From Hesperophylax magnus (Eukaryota; Arthropoda; Insecta; Trichoptera; Limnephilidae), in assembly GCA_026573805.1 (NCBI GenBank), contig JAIUSX010000184.1, positions 8,866,001 through 8,930,000 on the forward strand: DNA of 64,000 nucleotides. Reading direction: 5' to 3'. The notes below the pieces were generated by a model. The model ran no database searches and had not been told where the DNA came from. It saw only the letters and a program-made list of their open reading frames with translations. Position 1 is the first letter of the stretch. Each line of letters opens with the position of its first letter. The position numbers were made by a program, and so were the translations under genes. This document shows positions 32,126 through 42,184 of this stretch, one piece after another.

Positions 32126-32924
32126 TATTGCGTTTTAAGCTTAAAAATAAAAAACAAATAAATCTTACTCATTATTATTTATAATTTGATATTTTATTTA
32201 TTCCCATAATATTATTTACATTACAAAATTCCTAATAAAGGCCATTTTAAAGACACTTACAGTTACAATAAGTATTATAAAATATTCAGTTAAAATAACT
32301 AAATGCATGTAGGAAATTTATTAAAATAAGACATCGTTATTAGTAACATTTTCAATATAAAGTTACTACTAGTGATGTCTTATTTTAAATTTATTAACAT
32401 AAGACATCACTATTAGTAACATTTTCAATATAAAGCCAAATTTATTATATTTTAATATAAATAATTATATTTTCAAAAACTTTGTACATCTTTATTTCAA
32501 TGGCAGAATTTAAAAATAAGGTTGTGATTTTTTTTATAATTTTCAATGAACATTTATTGCACTGAAGAGATACCGATAGAAGTGTGGTAGACATGTCTTT
32601 GTGCCAGAAGTAAGGTCAATTATATCTTACTTCGGTTGAAATTGATCAAATAATGAAATTCTTACTTGAACAGATAATCCATTTTATTGGCTTGTCTCGT
32701 GTTAAAACGGAAATGTTTTTCCTAAATTGGCAAAATCAGTTTTCTATCAAATCTGTATAATATACACTTCTAGGGATTTTGTGTTCAGTGACTTATTGTC
32801 TTAATTAAAGCAATATTATATTGTCTCACTAATATGAAAGTATTTGAATTTGGTATGACGCTGTATTCACTAAGGATAAAAAACACCAAAGAGGTTTTAT
32901 CTAGTAACAGTAGTCTGGCGTGAT
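32126..32924. repeat. AT-rich stretch with a 45-bp repeat in direct and inverted copies (32327-32440)
   Basis: ATAAGACATC(G/A)(T/C)TATTAGTAA followed by CATTTTCAATATAAAG occurs at about 32326-32361 and again at 32401-32435. Between them, TTACTACTAGTGATGTCTTA (32363-32382) is the inverse of the same motif. The rest is featureless AT-rich sequence. Confidence 0.6.
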
Positions 32925-33065
32925 GAAATTTGCAGTTTTCTATGTTGAATTTCTAAGTCGATGCAACTATTTTCAGCTCACTGCATCATTTCCATGATGA
33001 GCCATGGAACTTTGAAATATTCATTTAAAAGCCAGAAAATTAGACAAGATGCTGTATTATTTCTT
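32925..33065. repeat. Interspersed repeat D (second copy at 49515-49635)
   Basis: TTGAATTTCTAAGTCGATGC + AACT, then GGAACTTTGAAATATTCATT + TA resemble GGAATTTCTAGGTCAATGC and GGCACTTTCAAATATCCATT in the later copy. The order and spacing agree. It is non-coding and unclassified. Confidence 0.45.
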
Positions 33066-33299
33066 ACAATATATTGATCAACTTTTTAATAAGAAAAATA
33101 TTGTTAACATCTCAGGAAAAATAAATTGTTGGACAATTAAAATATTTGTTTTAGATATTTATATGAAAAATATACACATGTAAATAATCTGTTTTGAGAT
33201 TCATTAGAGTAATTCTGGTTATTTAAAGATCTAGTCATTATAATTTCACTCTACTGATAAGAACAATGTTTTATTTAGATTTTTTAAAGCTATTTTAAA

Positions 33300-33420
33300 G
33301 GCCAATGTTAGCGTAGTGTATAAGAGCAAGATATGGACACTTAAGATGGTTCAGGCGCAGTGGACGGATGAAAAAAAAGACATGGCATGATCAAGCGAAT
33401 TAAATCTAATAAAAAATTTG
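33300..33420 (+). pseudogene. LINE family-2 RT relic
   Basis: GTAGTGTATAAGAGCAAGAT ... GATGGTTCAGGCGCAGTGGA + CGGATG ... AGACATGGCATGATCAAGCG is a decayed form of the GRPRK...W..Q region at 26936-26975. A further tail match (GGACAGACACGCACGGAGTT ... CATCTCTGCCTACCC) lies at about 33730-33770, so the copy is probably split by the SINE at 33446. Confidence 0.5.
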
Positions 33421-33445
33421 AATTTCATGATGAATCCTAAACAAG

Positions 33446-33575
33446 AATTCCAACTGCTCAGAACCAGTAAGACTATGGCATTCCAAATATTGGGAAAAGA
33501 AATCTGAGGAGGGAAAAGGATAGATGGAGGAAGCTCTGGCTATTCATATCTGATCTCTAAACATGATTAAAGTCG
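33446..33575 (-). repeat. SINE copy (family 1), minus orientation, diverged
   Basis: GAATTCCAACTGCTCAGAAC, TAAGACTATGGCATTCC and CTGGCTATTCATATCTGATC match the reference copy in reverse. Both ends are eroded. Confidence 0.6.
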
Positions 33576-35541
33576 CTAGTAAAAACCTCAAAGGCACTCT
33601 ATTAGGCATTAGGTATTATCAGGCCTTGGCCCTTGGTGCCTTCGCAAGTCGGCGTCAGGAGCGGACTGCTCCAATTGCGCCTGCACAGGGCCGGCTCTGC
33701 ATGTATGTAAGCAAAAGAACCTGCGCCAGGACAGACACGCACGGAGTTCTATCATCTCTGCCTACCCTTGCAAAAAGGTTTTATGTTTTTGTAATTTTAA
33801 AATGCTTTTTGATGATTGAGAATACAAAGATGTTTTTTTTTTATTTTATTAACTTCTAAAAACTGAGTGATGACATTTTTGAGTATTATGAGTATTAAAA
33901 TAAACTAACAATTTATTTTACTTGAAACCTACATTTAAAAGGTGAGAAGCATAATTTCAGAACACCAATAGTTTTTTTTCTATCCTCTATTACCTACTTC
34001 TAAATTCTACCGAGATGTAATGGTGCGTAATAATATTACATGGCAATATTTCAAGCAAGACTGCAATGTATAGCGCTTGCTTACCTCTGCTTCTCCTAGG
34101 GGAACTTTTAAATAGGGTTTTACACAAACCAATTTCATACCAAAAAAATAAATAAAATTGCTGTATTTTTTAAATATTTTTTTATAAAAATTATTGTTCA
34201 ATCTACCTTATTATCAGTCATTATAATATTATTGTAACAATTTAACAAAGTATAGAATAAATATTTATAGTATAATATCATAGCTTCATACATTCGAACA
34301 TAGTTTAACCCTTCAAACAATGTGATAAGTCTAATACACCTTATTCAAGAAGACAGAAATTTGTAATACATAATAAAATTTAAAACAAATAGACAAGTAG
34401 AAGTAGCATTTAGAGGAAGAAAACAACCTGTAGGAAGGAAGAAAGGAGAACCCTCACTTTAACACATTGTTAAATTTATCTATGACAAAGAGCACAAAAA
34501 GAAATAAGCCGAAAATTCCATTATGTTAATACACAGATTAAATTCGCCTTCATTAAAAATCAGAAAAAGCACAAAATATGAAACAGTTATAAGGTGTTTT
34601 CGAGGTGTAGTTTAAAGTGTGATAAAAGAAGTTAATTCGGAAAGCACTTGGAAAATAAATATTATATTGTACGTATTGTCTATAAATTATTCCTTTACTG
34701 AGAGGAAAATGAAAACAAGTCAGTCGTTTAAAGTAGCTGTCAAATACATTGAAATTTCGTAAATGTGGGTTTATTCCCTGTAAATAAATATCCAACAGAT
34801 TTAGATAAAGAATCAACACAGAAGTGTAATCAATTAAAAGATGATTAATACCTGAAATGGGTCGACGCTGCAGTTCCAGTAACCGGTTCTTTATCCAGTT
34901 ACTTTTGGAACTGTTTCATCAAATAGAAAAAATAAAGACATGGGGGGGGGGGTGAATGGTTAGAATTTCTGAGAAAAGGGAAATATTCAAGATTTTTTTA
35001 TAATTAATCCAAAAGGAACGAGGTACTAATGTAGTATTTAACTTTCCACATGATTTTGAAGGATTAAATATAATTTTTTTAAAACATACCTACCTAAAAA
35101 ATAACTATGTTAAAATCTTACAACTAGTAAATATAGTTTTAAAGGCATTCAACTTATCACAACTTTCAACGGGAATATTTCCTATTTGTACACAGATAAC
35201 ACTATACAGATCTGAAAGAATAGATTTTCATATGAATTAAAAAGTACCTATTATAAATGAAAAATGGCAGAACTATTTTGAACATATTATTTATAAACCA
35301 AAATAATAACTATGCAGTTTATATCTGCTCAGACGAAGACACAGCTATGCTGAAACCAGTTCACATATTGTTGCAAAAAAACGATGTTTACAAACATAGT
35401 GTTATATCAGATAATAACTATTCAACACTTACTTGTGTACTTAGGGTAGTTGACAAATGCATGATAGTCGAAGAATAATGAAGTGATGTGTGGTACTCAG
35501 TTTTCTCTGCCTACTATTAGTGAAAAGATAACTTCACGATA
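33576..35541. other. AT-rich stretch with no supportable gene
   Basis: Contains a CAGGGCCGGCTCTG-type fragment near 33690-33705 and a run of G residues near 34941-34951. Short frames (33563-33859, 34553-34819, 35257-35478) show no known motif, splice context or codon-usage signal I can defend. Confidence 0.45.
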
Positions 35542-35705
35542 TAGTGAAACACTCTTACAAGGTTTTCAAGGAACCAAACAAAAAAAACTGAAAACATTTC
35601 CAAAACTTGGCATTGTTTCAGTATTCAAGAGACCGAAAAAAAAAAACAAAACTTCTCAAGAGTGAAAACTTTTTTACATGGGAACCTTATACAAAGGTTT
35701 TACTG
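35542..35705. mobile_element. Pogo/Tigger-like MITE
   Basis: The left end TAGTGAAACACTCTTACAAG and right end, read inwards as CAGTAAAACCTTTGTATAAG, form imperfect inverted repeats flanked by TA (35540-35541 and 35706-35707). It resembles the MITE at 38146-38315 in ends and in internal GAAAAC...TTCC stretches. At 164 bp it is non-coding. Confidence 0.55.
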
Positions 35706-36123
35706 TAGTATATAAGTAGTAACATAAAAATAACTCGTTTTTAAATAAATAATACAATAATAAAATTGTATCACAGAAATGAAAAATGAACTGTATGTAC
35801 AAATGGAATGACCATTAAAAAATATCTGGCAAAATCATATTTATATATTGAATTTATTACCATTTTAAAGCTTGAAAACTATTTATTATAGATAATATAT
35901 TGTAAGCTATTGTATTATTTACATCTCCAAACATTCCTTAAACAACAAACTCAAATGCAATAGTTGTAGATTTATTATAGTAAGAATAAAGGCCGTTTGA
36001 ACCAACGTAGCTCTCTACAAATCTAAAATATAGGCCTTTTCTTACGTGTATTTAAATTAATTCATTATATTTCACTTTCTTTTTAATATTTACACACTTT
36101 GTTCATCATCTTATTAAGATACG
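35706..36123. other. AT-rich stretch, possibly downstream of the DENND2-like gene
   Basis: No feature recognised. It may include 3' flanking sequence of the gene that ends at 37170, but I cannot identify its polyadenylation site. Confidence 0.35.
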
Positions 36124-36286
36124 ATTCTGAAGTCGGTGGCAGACTGCAAACTGCAGCGGCAGACTGTAAACCGCAGTGGCAGATTGCAGATTTAATACAA
36201 GACATGATAATAATTATTATTATAACATTTAGTATCAAGTCTGCGGTCTGCCGCAGCAGTTTGCAGTCTGCCGCCGACCTCAGAAT
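36124..36286. mobile_element. Foldback element with ~43-bp arms containing GGCAGACTGC repeats
   Basis: The left arm (36124-36166, ATTCTGAAGTCGGTGGCAGA + CTGCAAACTGC...) and right arm (36243-36286, inverse ATTCTGAGGTCGGCGGCAGA + CTGCAAACTGC...) pair with a few mismatches around an AT-rich loop. The motif GCAGACTG(C/T)AAA(C/T) repeats within each arm. It is strikingly GC-rich for this locus. The two opposite-strand frames here are a product of the palindrome. Confidence 0.75.
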
Positions 36287-37169
36287 ATTACCTTCAGTCT
36301 CAAATTCACAGGACGAATTGTATGCACTGGTAATGCATACGCACTGACCATTGACACAGATCACATTAGATAGGCCTGAAGCAGTGTAGTAAGTATAAAA
36401 CCATGGATAATAGAAACAACACGCATAGCGCAGACTGCCCCTGATTACAGGAGAAAACTATACTCCTCCAGCTATCGAGAGATTGACTGTGGCAAAATCA
36501 GGAACTAAAATTAATTTGGTATAAAAAATATTGAAACATGTGTCAGTAACTACTAATCTGTAGTTACTGATTCCACTGCGGAAAATTTGGTGGTACTGCA
36601 ATTATAACAATATTTGTTTTAGGTTTATCAAAAATGATTGTGATGTGAGTTTAGAATATCAATTTACTGAGATAATTTATGTCACTTTTAACGTCACTTT
36701 AGAAAAAAGTTGCAGAGTACTTCATATCAAGTATATCATATAAAATCAAGTAAGGAAACGGAGGCTTAAAATCATAGAGGTCTATCATACATAGCCACGA
36801 GTATGTCCCTGTGATTCTAAAACCTAGTGACGGTTCATGACTTTTGAGCATGTTACGTATGTAAGAGGTCTTGCGCAGTGTCCACGCTACTGTGCTGCTT
36901 GTGCGTAACATGGTGATTTAAATTATAAACATGGTTCCAAAGACAAAAAAAAAATTATTGATTTTGTTGTAACTGAGCACAATTTTTGGTTTATAGCTAC
37001 AAAATTATTAATAATTTTGTATTTATCAAACTTAGCAATCCAGCACACTAATAAGTCACGAGCTGCCAATTCTAAACCCAATACTTATCACTTGTAAGTG
37101 TTGTGAAGTAGCCAACGGTTCCATCTTTTGTATTCCATGTCAAAGTTCTGGACGCAATAAAACTAATAA
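36287..37169. other. Region downstream of the DENND2-like stop codon
   Basis: Probable 3' UTR and flank of the minus-strand gene, judged only from position. No polyadenylation signal could be assigned with confidence. Confidence 0.35.
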
Positions 37170-37520
37170 CTAATTGACCAGATCTCTCAATTTATCTCTC
37201 CACACTTTCACCTTCTTATTAACAATCATTTTATAGTTTCCCTTGGTGACTCCGTCCTTCCCGTTTCCCGAGGATTTAGTGGTGGCGCTGGCTCTCCTCG
37301 AAACTCGTTCATCAAACAGTTCATAGAAATCTGGATACGGGAGGTCTATGATGGGACTGGCTGCTTCCGACTCGAAGCTCGACGATTTGGACTTGGGCAA
37401 AGCAGGCGATGCGAGCAATGTTCGCTGATGGATGAAGTTACTGAACATTGCGGTCTCCGTGAACCATTCGAGAAAGTATTGCACGTGTTTTGATTTGACG
37501 CTCTTTATGAATTGCTCCTT
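37170..37520 (-). CDS. DENND2: DENND2-like protein, terminal exon (exon F)
   Basis: The last coding exon, read on the minus strand. The acceptor TTTCATTAACAG|AAG sits at 37521-37523 and the stop TAG at 37170-37172. The 116 residues start KEQFIKSVKSKHVQYFLEWF and continue TETAMFSNFIHQR, the closing part of the dDENN subdomain. A polar tail follows (LPKSKSSSFES, PYPDFYELFDERVSRRA) and the chain ends KVWRDKLRDLVN. The phase (0) matches the donor of the preceding exon at 38358. The dDENN region completes the Rab-exchange module at the cytosolic face of membranes. The subfamily is assigned from similarity in all six exons. Confidence 0.85.
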   Translation of the reverse strand, partial: KEQFIKSVKSKHVQYFLEWFTETAMFSNFIHQRTLLASPALPKSKSSSFESEAASPIIDLPYPDFYELFDERVSRRASATTKSSGNGKDGVTKGNYKMIVNKKVKVWRDKLRDLVN

Positions 37521-37650
37521 CTGTTAATGAAAATAAATACAAATACAAATAAATATATTTATAGTGGAATAACTTGTAAAACCTCAAATTGTAATTGTAA
37601 CGACTATCAAATAAAAGATGTGAAACTGAAATGACTGAAAGATTCAGTTA

Positions 37651-37722
37651 CATCTAGGAATTGAACCAAGGACCTCTTCCTTGCCGGTGAAGTGCTCTGA
37701 CCACTGAGCTAATTTGACCATA
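37651..37722 (-). repeat. tRNA-like SINE head
   Basis: Reverse-complemented, it reads AGCTCAGTGGTCAGAGCACT (A box) ... GGTCCTTGGTTCAATTCC (B box) at roughly tRNA spacing. Stems are imperfect and the 3' part is not CCA-competent, so it is a tRNA-derived repeat, not a tRNA gene. A similar decayed head sits at about 37795-37860, and another at 63040-63120. Confidence 0.55.
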
Positions 37723-37892
37723 TCAACGTAAGTCATTTTTAACAGTTAAAACAAGAAATTTGTGCAATGATGAAGGAGACTTAGCTCGGAGAAGAATTGA
37801 ACCAATGAAACCCGGGTGAGAACCAGATGCATTTGTCAACTAAGCTACAAACCGGTCATTTATTACTATGCTTGTATTTAGATTTGAAACTA

Positions 37893-37965
37893 AACATAGC
37901 TGCAGCTATTTCAAGCAACAATTCAATACAGAATGGTGGTCTCTCACCAGGACTATACTAAAAGT
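37893..37965 (-). repeat. SINE family-1 fragment
   Basis: CTATTTCAAGCAACAATTCA, ACAGAATGGTGGTCTCTCAC and CAGGACTATACT match the central block of the reference copy. It is short and within an intron of the DENND2-like gene. Confidence 0.5.
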
Positions 37966-38145
37966 GAAAATTCTTCTTGAGGTGGTCGACAAGCAAGCGT
38001 GTAGAGCACTTGACTAGCAGTCAGATGGGCTGAATTCGATACTCACAGCGGATAGCCGACTTACTTTGATTTTAACACATTTGAATTGTAACTCTGTCCT
38101 CCACTATAATTAATAAACCACTAGAAAAAAACCTAAACAGTTACA

Positions 38146-38315
38146 CAGTGAAACTCTCTTATAATGTTTTCCAAGGGACTGGAAAAACTTCTTGTGTGGG
38201 AAAATATGAGATGAATTGTGCCATTTATAAGTTTCTGTTTTCAAGGGACCAAGAAAACAGAATTTCGTAAAAATGAAAACTTCTTATGTGGGAATGTTAT
38301 AAGAGGGTTTCACTG
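38146..38315. mobile_element. Pogo/Tigger-like MITE in intron E-F
   Basis: The left end CAGTGAAACTCTCTTATAAT and right end, read inwards as CAGTGAAACCCTCTTATAAC, give ~25-bp inverted repeats over a 170-bp non-coding core. Flanking dinucleotides are CA on both sides, where pogo elements normally duplicate TA. It is related to 35542-35705. Confidence 0.65.
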
Positions 38316-38357
38316 CATATGAAAATGACATGAAAAATATTTCATGTGGTATCTTAC

Positions 38358-38509
38358 ATCAAATTCCAATTCCTCCGTCCCCTCCTTGAAGAAGCTCCTG
38401 TAGTCTCCTAGCAGTTCCACAAAGAATCGCAGGAAAGCCTCGGCCACCAGGACGTTTCTGGTCTTCCGCGCGTGTTCATCTGATGCAGCATTGGAGGTTA
38501 TGGGAGGCC
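38358..38509 (-). CDS. DENND2: DENND2-like protein, exon E (start of dDENN)
   Basis: A 152-bp internal exon on the minus strand. The acceptor CTGTAG|GG is at 38510-38515 and the donor GAT|GTAAGAT at 38357-38351. It encodes GPPITSNAASDEHARKTRNV and then LVAEAFLRFFVELLGDYRSF before FKEGTEELEFD. The V.EAF.RFFVEL.G.Y motif is the hallmark start of the dDENN subdomain in DENND2 proteins. The first codon is completed by the final G of exon D (phase 1), and the exon ends in phase 0, joining to exon F. The upstream intron is 16.9 kb because of retroelement insertions. Confidence 0.87.
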
Positions 38510-38649
38510 CTACAGTAATACACATAACTTAACAATAAAGCACAAAATTATGTTTTATCTTACCAATTCTTACCTACCCATTCATCCAGTGTGACGTATT
38601 TTTATGTCTACATAATTTTATTAATAATCACCAAACAAACCAATAGTGA

Positions 38650-38874
38650 ACTGAGTTTAAAGTGCCCAATTCTTCTAAATTGTAGACCGCGCGTCAAACC
38701 AGTGAATTTTTATCGCGTGAAGTGGCTGTTTTAGTGCTTTTTTACCTACATTTCTAAACTACCTCGAAGTGTCAAACTGCCCTGAAGTGTTATCTCTACC
38801 TATTGGAAAAAATCATCGGTTGTGACGCTATAGTGATTAACGATTACTATCTTAAAATATTATTAGCCATTAAA
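38650..38874 (+). other. Probable 5' UTR of the CR1-like LINE, cut off by the DIRS insertion
   Basis: Non-coding sequence (GACCGCGCGTCAAACCAGTG ... CATCGGTTGTGACGC) immediately left of the DIRS element. The LINE ORF1 on the other side begins only ~37 bp after the right DIRS end, too close for a LINE promoter, so the missing 5' UTR is most simply placed here. The left limit is a guess. Confidence 0.5.
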
Positions 38875-38919
38875 AATGAAAAAGTTTTACCTTACAATAA
38901 AACTTATATTATGTACTTA

Positions 38920-39110
38920 GCTTTATTTAAAACCTATAAAGTGAGATAAACATTACCATTTTGCAGCCAAATCGACGTTTCTTACCAATTTCGTGTGTAA
39001 TTCTTAGTTTAAATCTCCCGCCAATGTCACCTGCTAGTTCCAAATGCATCCTTGAGGCGGCGCCAGTAGTGGGACGCCACTAGTGACGCTATAATTTCAA
39101 GCTTCATTAG
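38920..39110. repeat. DIRS inverted terminal repeat, left copy
   Basis: Begins GCTTTATTTAAAACCTATAA and ends TTTCAAGCTTCATTAG. As read, it is an exact reverse complement of 43583-43773 over 191 bp. Sequence outside it to 38875 is specific to the left end and is copied (inverted) in the internal complementary region. Confidence 0.93.
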
Positions 39111-39134
39111 ATCTCATCAGGCAGCCCTTGCCTA

Positions 39135-39233
39135 GGTTTTAAATAAAGCTAAGTACATAATATAAGTTTTATTGTAAGGTAAAACTTTTTCATTATGTAG
39201 CATAGGCTTTATTTAAAACCTATAAAGTGAGAT
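39135..39233. repeat. DIRS internal complementary region (circle-junction template)
   Basis: 39135-39194 is the reverse complement of the left terminus 38875-38934, and 39192-39233 is the reverse complement of the right terminus 43746-43787. The two overlap at ATT (39192-39194). In DIRS elements this region is thought to align the ends and template completion of the single-stranded circle. Its position just past the recombinase gene is as in known DIRS elements. It fixes the element ends to the base. Confidence 0.92.
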
Positions 39234-39343
39234 ATTGTTTGTTATCGCCTGGTGACATTATGCTAATGTGAATCAAATATAATATTTAAATTTATTTGCT
39301 AAAAAGAAAATAGGGGCAAGATTTCCAGAAATCAGCTAACCAG

Positions 39344-40591
39344 TTACAGAGGTTGAAAAAGGTCAGCAACAGATGGGTCGGTGTTGACTCGGCCAGCCGA
39401 TTCTGCAATTTCCCTTCTATAGAACTTGGCAAAGGTATTGGGACTTCTCCAGTTACCACGCGACAGTATATCGTCCAGCTTATATTTCTGCAGCCAGTTC
39501 AGAGATGCCACTGCTGAACGGATGCTGCCAGGTGGATCCTCTACACCAGCATCCCTGAGGACTGCCCTAATCCAACCTGCAATTACTGCCCTGGAGGCCG
39601 CTTTCACTGTCCCACAAGTTGTAATAAATAGGCTAGGTAGTATTGCCTGCGCTCTCCGTTCCTTAGACAGTTCTATGACCTTCTCCGTCCAATAGACAGG
39701 GTCTATGTTCCTAGACTCCGAGCGAGCCAGTCTCCACCCTGATTGTTGCCAGTCTGCCGAATCTGTCTTGCCACCAAACACTGGCCAAATGGAGATGCCT
39801 TCACTGTCCACTGACAATCTTTCAGCTGTGCAATGGAGCAATGTGAGATCGTGGACTCGGCGCCCTGATGCCAAAAGCAGGATGGTGGCTGCTCTCCTTG
39901 ATGCTTCAAAGAGAGTAATATGTTGAGGCAAATTCTTCTCCAGCCATGATGATACAACCCTCGGGTCCCAAATGGGGGGTTTTGAAGGCCTTAGTCTAGC
40001 TAAAGATATCCCTTTTAATATCTTCTTCACTATCGGATTGGAGCTCAGCTCTCTATTGTCTTCGGGAGAGCCTAAGGTACACACCACTGACTTGTGAACT
40101 AAAATGGTACTCAGCGATAGCTTTTCTCTGATGTGTAGATCGGCTAGGAACCTGGCTAAGTCTTCAGCTTTGGGACGCGTGGCATCAAGCTGATTCTCTG
40201 ACGCCCAGCGCTGCCACCTCCGCCATGCCGGAGCATAAGTGCGAAGGGTAGAACTTCTCCACCCGGATCTAAGAAGTTCCTTCTGCTGACTTGACCATCT
40301 TGTTAGGTTTTTGTCCCACCCCCACAAAGCCAAATCTCCAGAGTGAAGGACTCTACTTGAGGAGGGGGTTTGTTGGTCCTGGTGTCTATCAGTGCTTCTC
40401 CTAGATTGTGAATCGTAAGAGGTGGACCCAAGGCCCGACACTTCAGATCCGCTCTCCAAAATGCCCTTTCCCAACGAGGAGCCACTACCAAGTATAATCC
40501 CCTTGCTCTGTTCAGGTGGCAAAGAACCCTCGGCATGAGGCACGGGGGAGGGAAGATCCAAGCCAGCTGATAGTCCCAGTCCCTGCTCCAA
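39344..40591 (-). CDS. DIRS tyrosine recombinase
   Basis: A 415-codon frame on the minus strand, overlapping the RT frame by 289 nt. There is no obvious ATG; the frame opens at TTG 40591, and the true start may be further inside. An N-terminal core-binding region (RSSTLRTYAPAWRRWQRWAS, ARFLADLHIREKLS) precedes the catalytic domain. Catalytic-domain motifs are LLLASGRRVHDLTLLHC (first arginine), PGSIRSAVAS (the H/S-x-x-R box, with serine in place of the usual histidine as in DIRS proteins), GNWRSPNTF, and the likely nucleophile tyrosine in FAKFYRREI. It would cut and rejoin circular element DNA at target sites. The frame is intact. Confidence 0.88.
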   Translation of the reverse strand: MEQGLGLSAGLDLPSPVPHAEGSLPPEQSKGIILGSGSSLGKGILESGSEVSGLGSTSYDSQSRRSTDRHQDQQTPSSSRVLHSGDLALWGWDKNLTRWSSQQKELLRSGWRSSTLRTYAPAWRRWQRWASENQLDATRPKAEDLARFLADLHIREKLSLSTILVHKSVVCTLGSPEDNRELSSNPIVKKILKGISLARLRPSKPPIWDPRVVSSWLEKNLPQHITLFEASRRAATILLLASGRRVHDLTLLHCTAERLSVDSEGISIWPVFGGKTDSADWQQSGWRLARSESRNIDPVYWTEKVIELSKERRAQAILPSLFITTCGTVKAASRAVIAGWIRAVLRDAGVEDPPGSIRSAVASLNWLQKYKLDDILSRGNWRSPNTFAKFYRREIAESAGRVNTDPSVADLFQPL

Positions 40592-42156
40592 GCATTGTGG
40601 TAGTCTGCCTCGTCGTCCTGAAAATCAAGAGAAACATACCTTTGAACCACATGCGCTGTCCTAGAGCCAAATAGGTCTATTTCGGGTCGTCCCCATTTCC
40701 TGAATGCTACCTCTGTGAACGAGGGTAGCAAGTGCCATTCGGGTATAGCACGATGACGAGATAGACAGTCCGCTACTTCATTGAAACGACCGGGTAAGTA
40801 TTGTGCTGTCATGGAGACACAGTGTTTATCCAAAACATCTAGCACTAGTCGAGTACAGCTCAGGAGTTGAGTTGATCTGGTACCACCCTCCTTGCGGAGA
40901 TAAGATACGACAGACCTGTTATCCGACTGGATCAGAAGACCCGAGCCAGATAGCTCAAGCACGTGAGGAGACAAGGCAGCCAACACGGCGAGCATCTCCT
41001 TTACATTGGAGTGAAGATTCAGCTGGTCATCAGCCCACACACCGCTGAGAAGCTTTTCGTCCAGCTGGGCACCCCAACCCTGATCAGAGGCATCGGTTGT
41101 TAGGTAATGCTCAAACAGCGGCAGATGTATAGGTGACGTCAGGGTGAGCGATCGAACCCACCATCTCAATTCCCGAGCGGTAGCTGCCGGAATTGGTGAT
41201 GACTCCCAAGGGTGGTAGTGTCTGAGTCCTAAGCACCCTTTCTGTATGTGCCGGCTGTTGAGCCTGCCTCTTGGAACTGCAAAACTAGCAAAGTTTAAAG
41301 AGCCCAAGAGGCTGCGCCCCTTATCTAGTGACCACCTACCTGTCTGAATAAAACCCTTTAACAAATAAGATAGGGCTGAAACCTTGTTCTGAGGGAGAGA
41401 CTTTTCATTAGTTAGAGTATTCCAGCTGATACCAAGAAATTGAACTTGTTGTGATGGTTCTAATATTGACTTATCAAATTGTATATGCCATCCCAAGCCT
41501 TGCAAAAACTCCACCATTTCAATAGCCTGCTGTTTTAAAGTAGGCAGGCATTGGTTTACTAATAAAAAATCATCCAGATACACTAGAATTCTCATCCCTC
41601 TCTTCCGCAGTTCCTGCGCTACCCAGTTAGTGAAGGTTGCGAATGCCTTAGGTGCGGTGGCCAAGCCAAAGGGGAGGGATGTCATCTGCAAGAGTTCATT
41701 CCTATAGATAAGTCTAAGGAAACATCTATGCTGCTCACTCACAGGTACATGAAAGTAAGCATGTGTGAGGTCCACTTTAACCATCCAGTCATTCGGTTGT
41801 AGAAAAGTAGGAACTCGATAAACGTTTACCAGACGAAATTTACTGACAGTCAGAAAATTGTTTAAATACTTTAAGTTAAAGACCGGCCTCTTTGAGCCAT
41901 CTGATTTGGGGACCAGAAACATGTTAGAAATAAATGAGGGAGTGGCAGGTGCCGACTCTAAAACCTTAAGGGCTTTGAGTTTTTCTATTTGTTCTGTCAT
42001 TGCCACAGAAGTCTTAGTGGCGAAAGGGGAGTTAAATAAATAAATATTATTATTTAGTGGAGGTTTTGATGAAAATGGAATTCGGTAGCCATCTAACATC
42101 TTAAGGATGATAGTAGGGGCGCCAAGGTTCCTCCACTTACCTGCGAATGAGCGCAA
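40303..42156 (-). CDS. DIRS reverse transcriptase - RNase H - methylase-like polyprotein
   Basis: A 617-codon frame on the minus strand. RT motifs: LKYLNNFLTVSKFR, KVDLTHAYFHVPV, TSLPFGLATAPKAF and the catalytic box ILVYLDDFLLV. RNase H motifs: LTTDASDQGWGAQL, NVKEMLAV and IQSDNRSVV. The next region (PEIDLFGSRTAHV, WIFPPPCLMPRVL, LYLVVAPRWERAFW) is the segment in DIRS elements often annotated as a Dam-like methyltransferase; its activity is unproven. There is no ATG at 42156 (TTG), and the frame stays open upstream across the gag stop at 42185. Translation may therefore depend on frameshifting or re-initiation. Confidence 0.92.
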   Translation of the reverse strand: MRSFAGKWRNLGAPTIILKMLDGYRIPFSSKPPLNNNIYLFNSPFATKTSVAMTEQIEKLKALKVLESAPATPSFISNMFLVPKSDGSKRPVFNLKYLNNFLTVSKFRLVNVYRVPTFLQPNDWMVKVDLTHAYFHVPVSEQHRCFLRLIYRNELLQMTSLPFGLATAPKAFATFTNWVAQELRKRGMRILVYLDDFLLVNQCLPTLKQQAIEMVEFLQGLGWHIQFDKSILEPSQQVQFLGISWNTLTNEKSLPQNKVSALSYLLKGFIQTGRWSLDKGRSLLGSLNFASFAVPRGRLNSRHIQKGCLGLRHYHPWESSPIPAATARELRWWVRSLTLTSPIHLPLFEHYLTTDASDQGWGAQLDEKLLSGVWADDQLNLHSNVKEMLAVLAALSPHVLELSGSGLLIQSDNRSVVSYLRKEGGTRSTQLLSCTRLVLDVLDKHCVSMTAQYLPGRFNEVADCLSRHRAIPEWHLLPSFTEVAFRKWGRPEIDLFGSRTAHVVQRYVSLDFQDDEADYHNAWSRDWDYQLAWIFPPPCLMPRVLCHLNRARGLYLVVAPRWERAFWRADLKCRALGPPLTIHNLGEALIDTRTNKPPPQVESFTLEIWLCGGGTKT

Positions 42157-42184
42157 CTGACCCCCTTGAAAAGAGGGCCCACTG

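Larger units (their letters stand above)
37521..38357 (-). other. Intron E-F of the DENND2-like gene, with repeat fragments
   Basis: An 837-bp intron with donor GTAAGA at 38357-38352 and acceptor CAG at 37521-37523. It contains tRNA-like SINE head fragments near 37651-37722 and 37795-37860, a SINE family-1 piece at 37893-37965, and a pogo-like MITE at 38146-38315. Confidence 0.75.

Noticed and set aside
35257..35478. 73-codon frame as a gene
   Set aside because: No motif, no splice context, and its length is compatible with chance in this region.
36083..36364. Opposed frames of 93 and 82 codons
   Set aside because: Both arise from the foldback element, whose symmetry opens frames on both strands.
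37651..37722. Candidate tRNA gene
   Set aside because: A- and B-box-like blocks exist, but acceptor and T stems do not pair well and similar decayed heads occur nearby.
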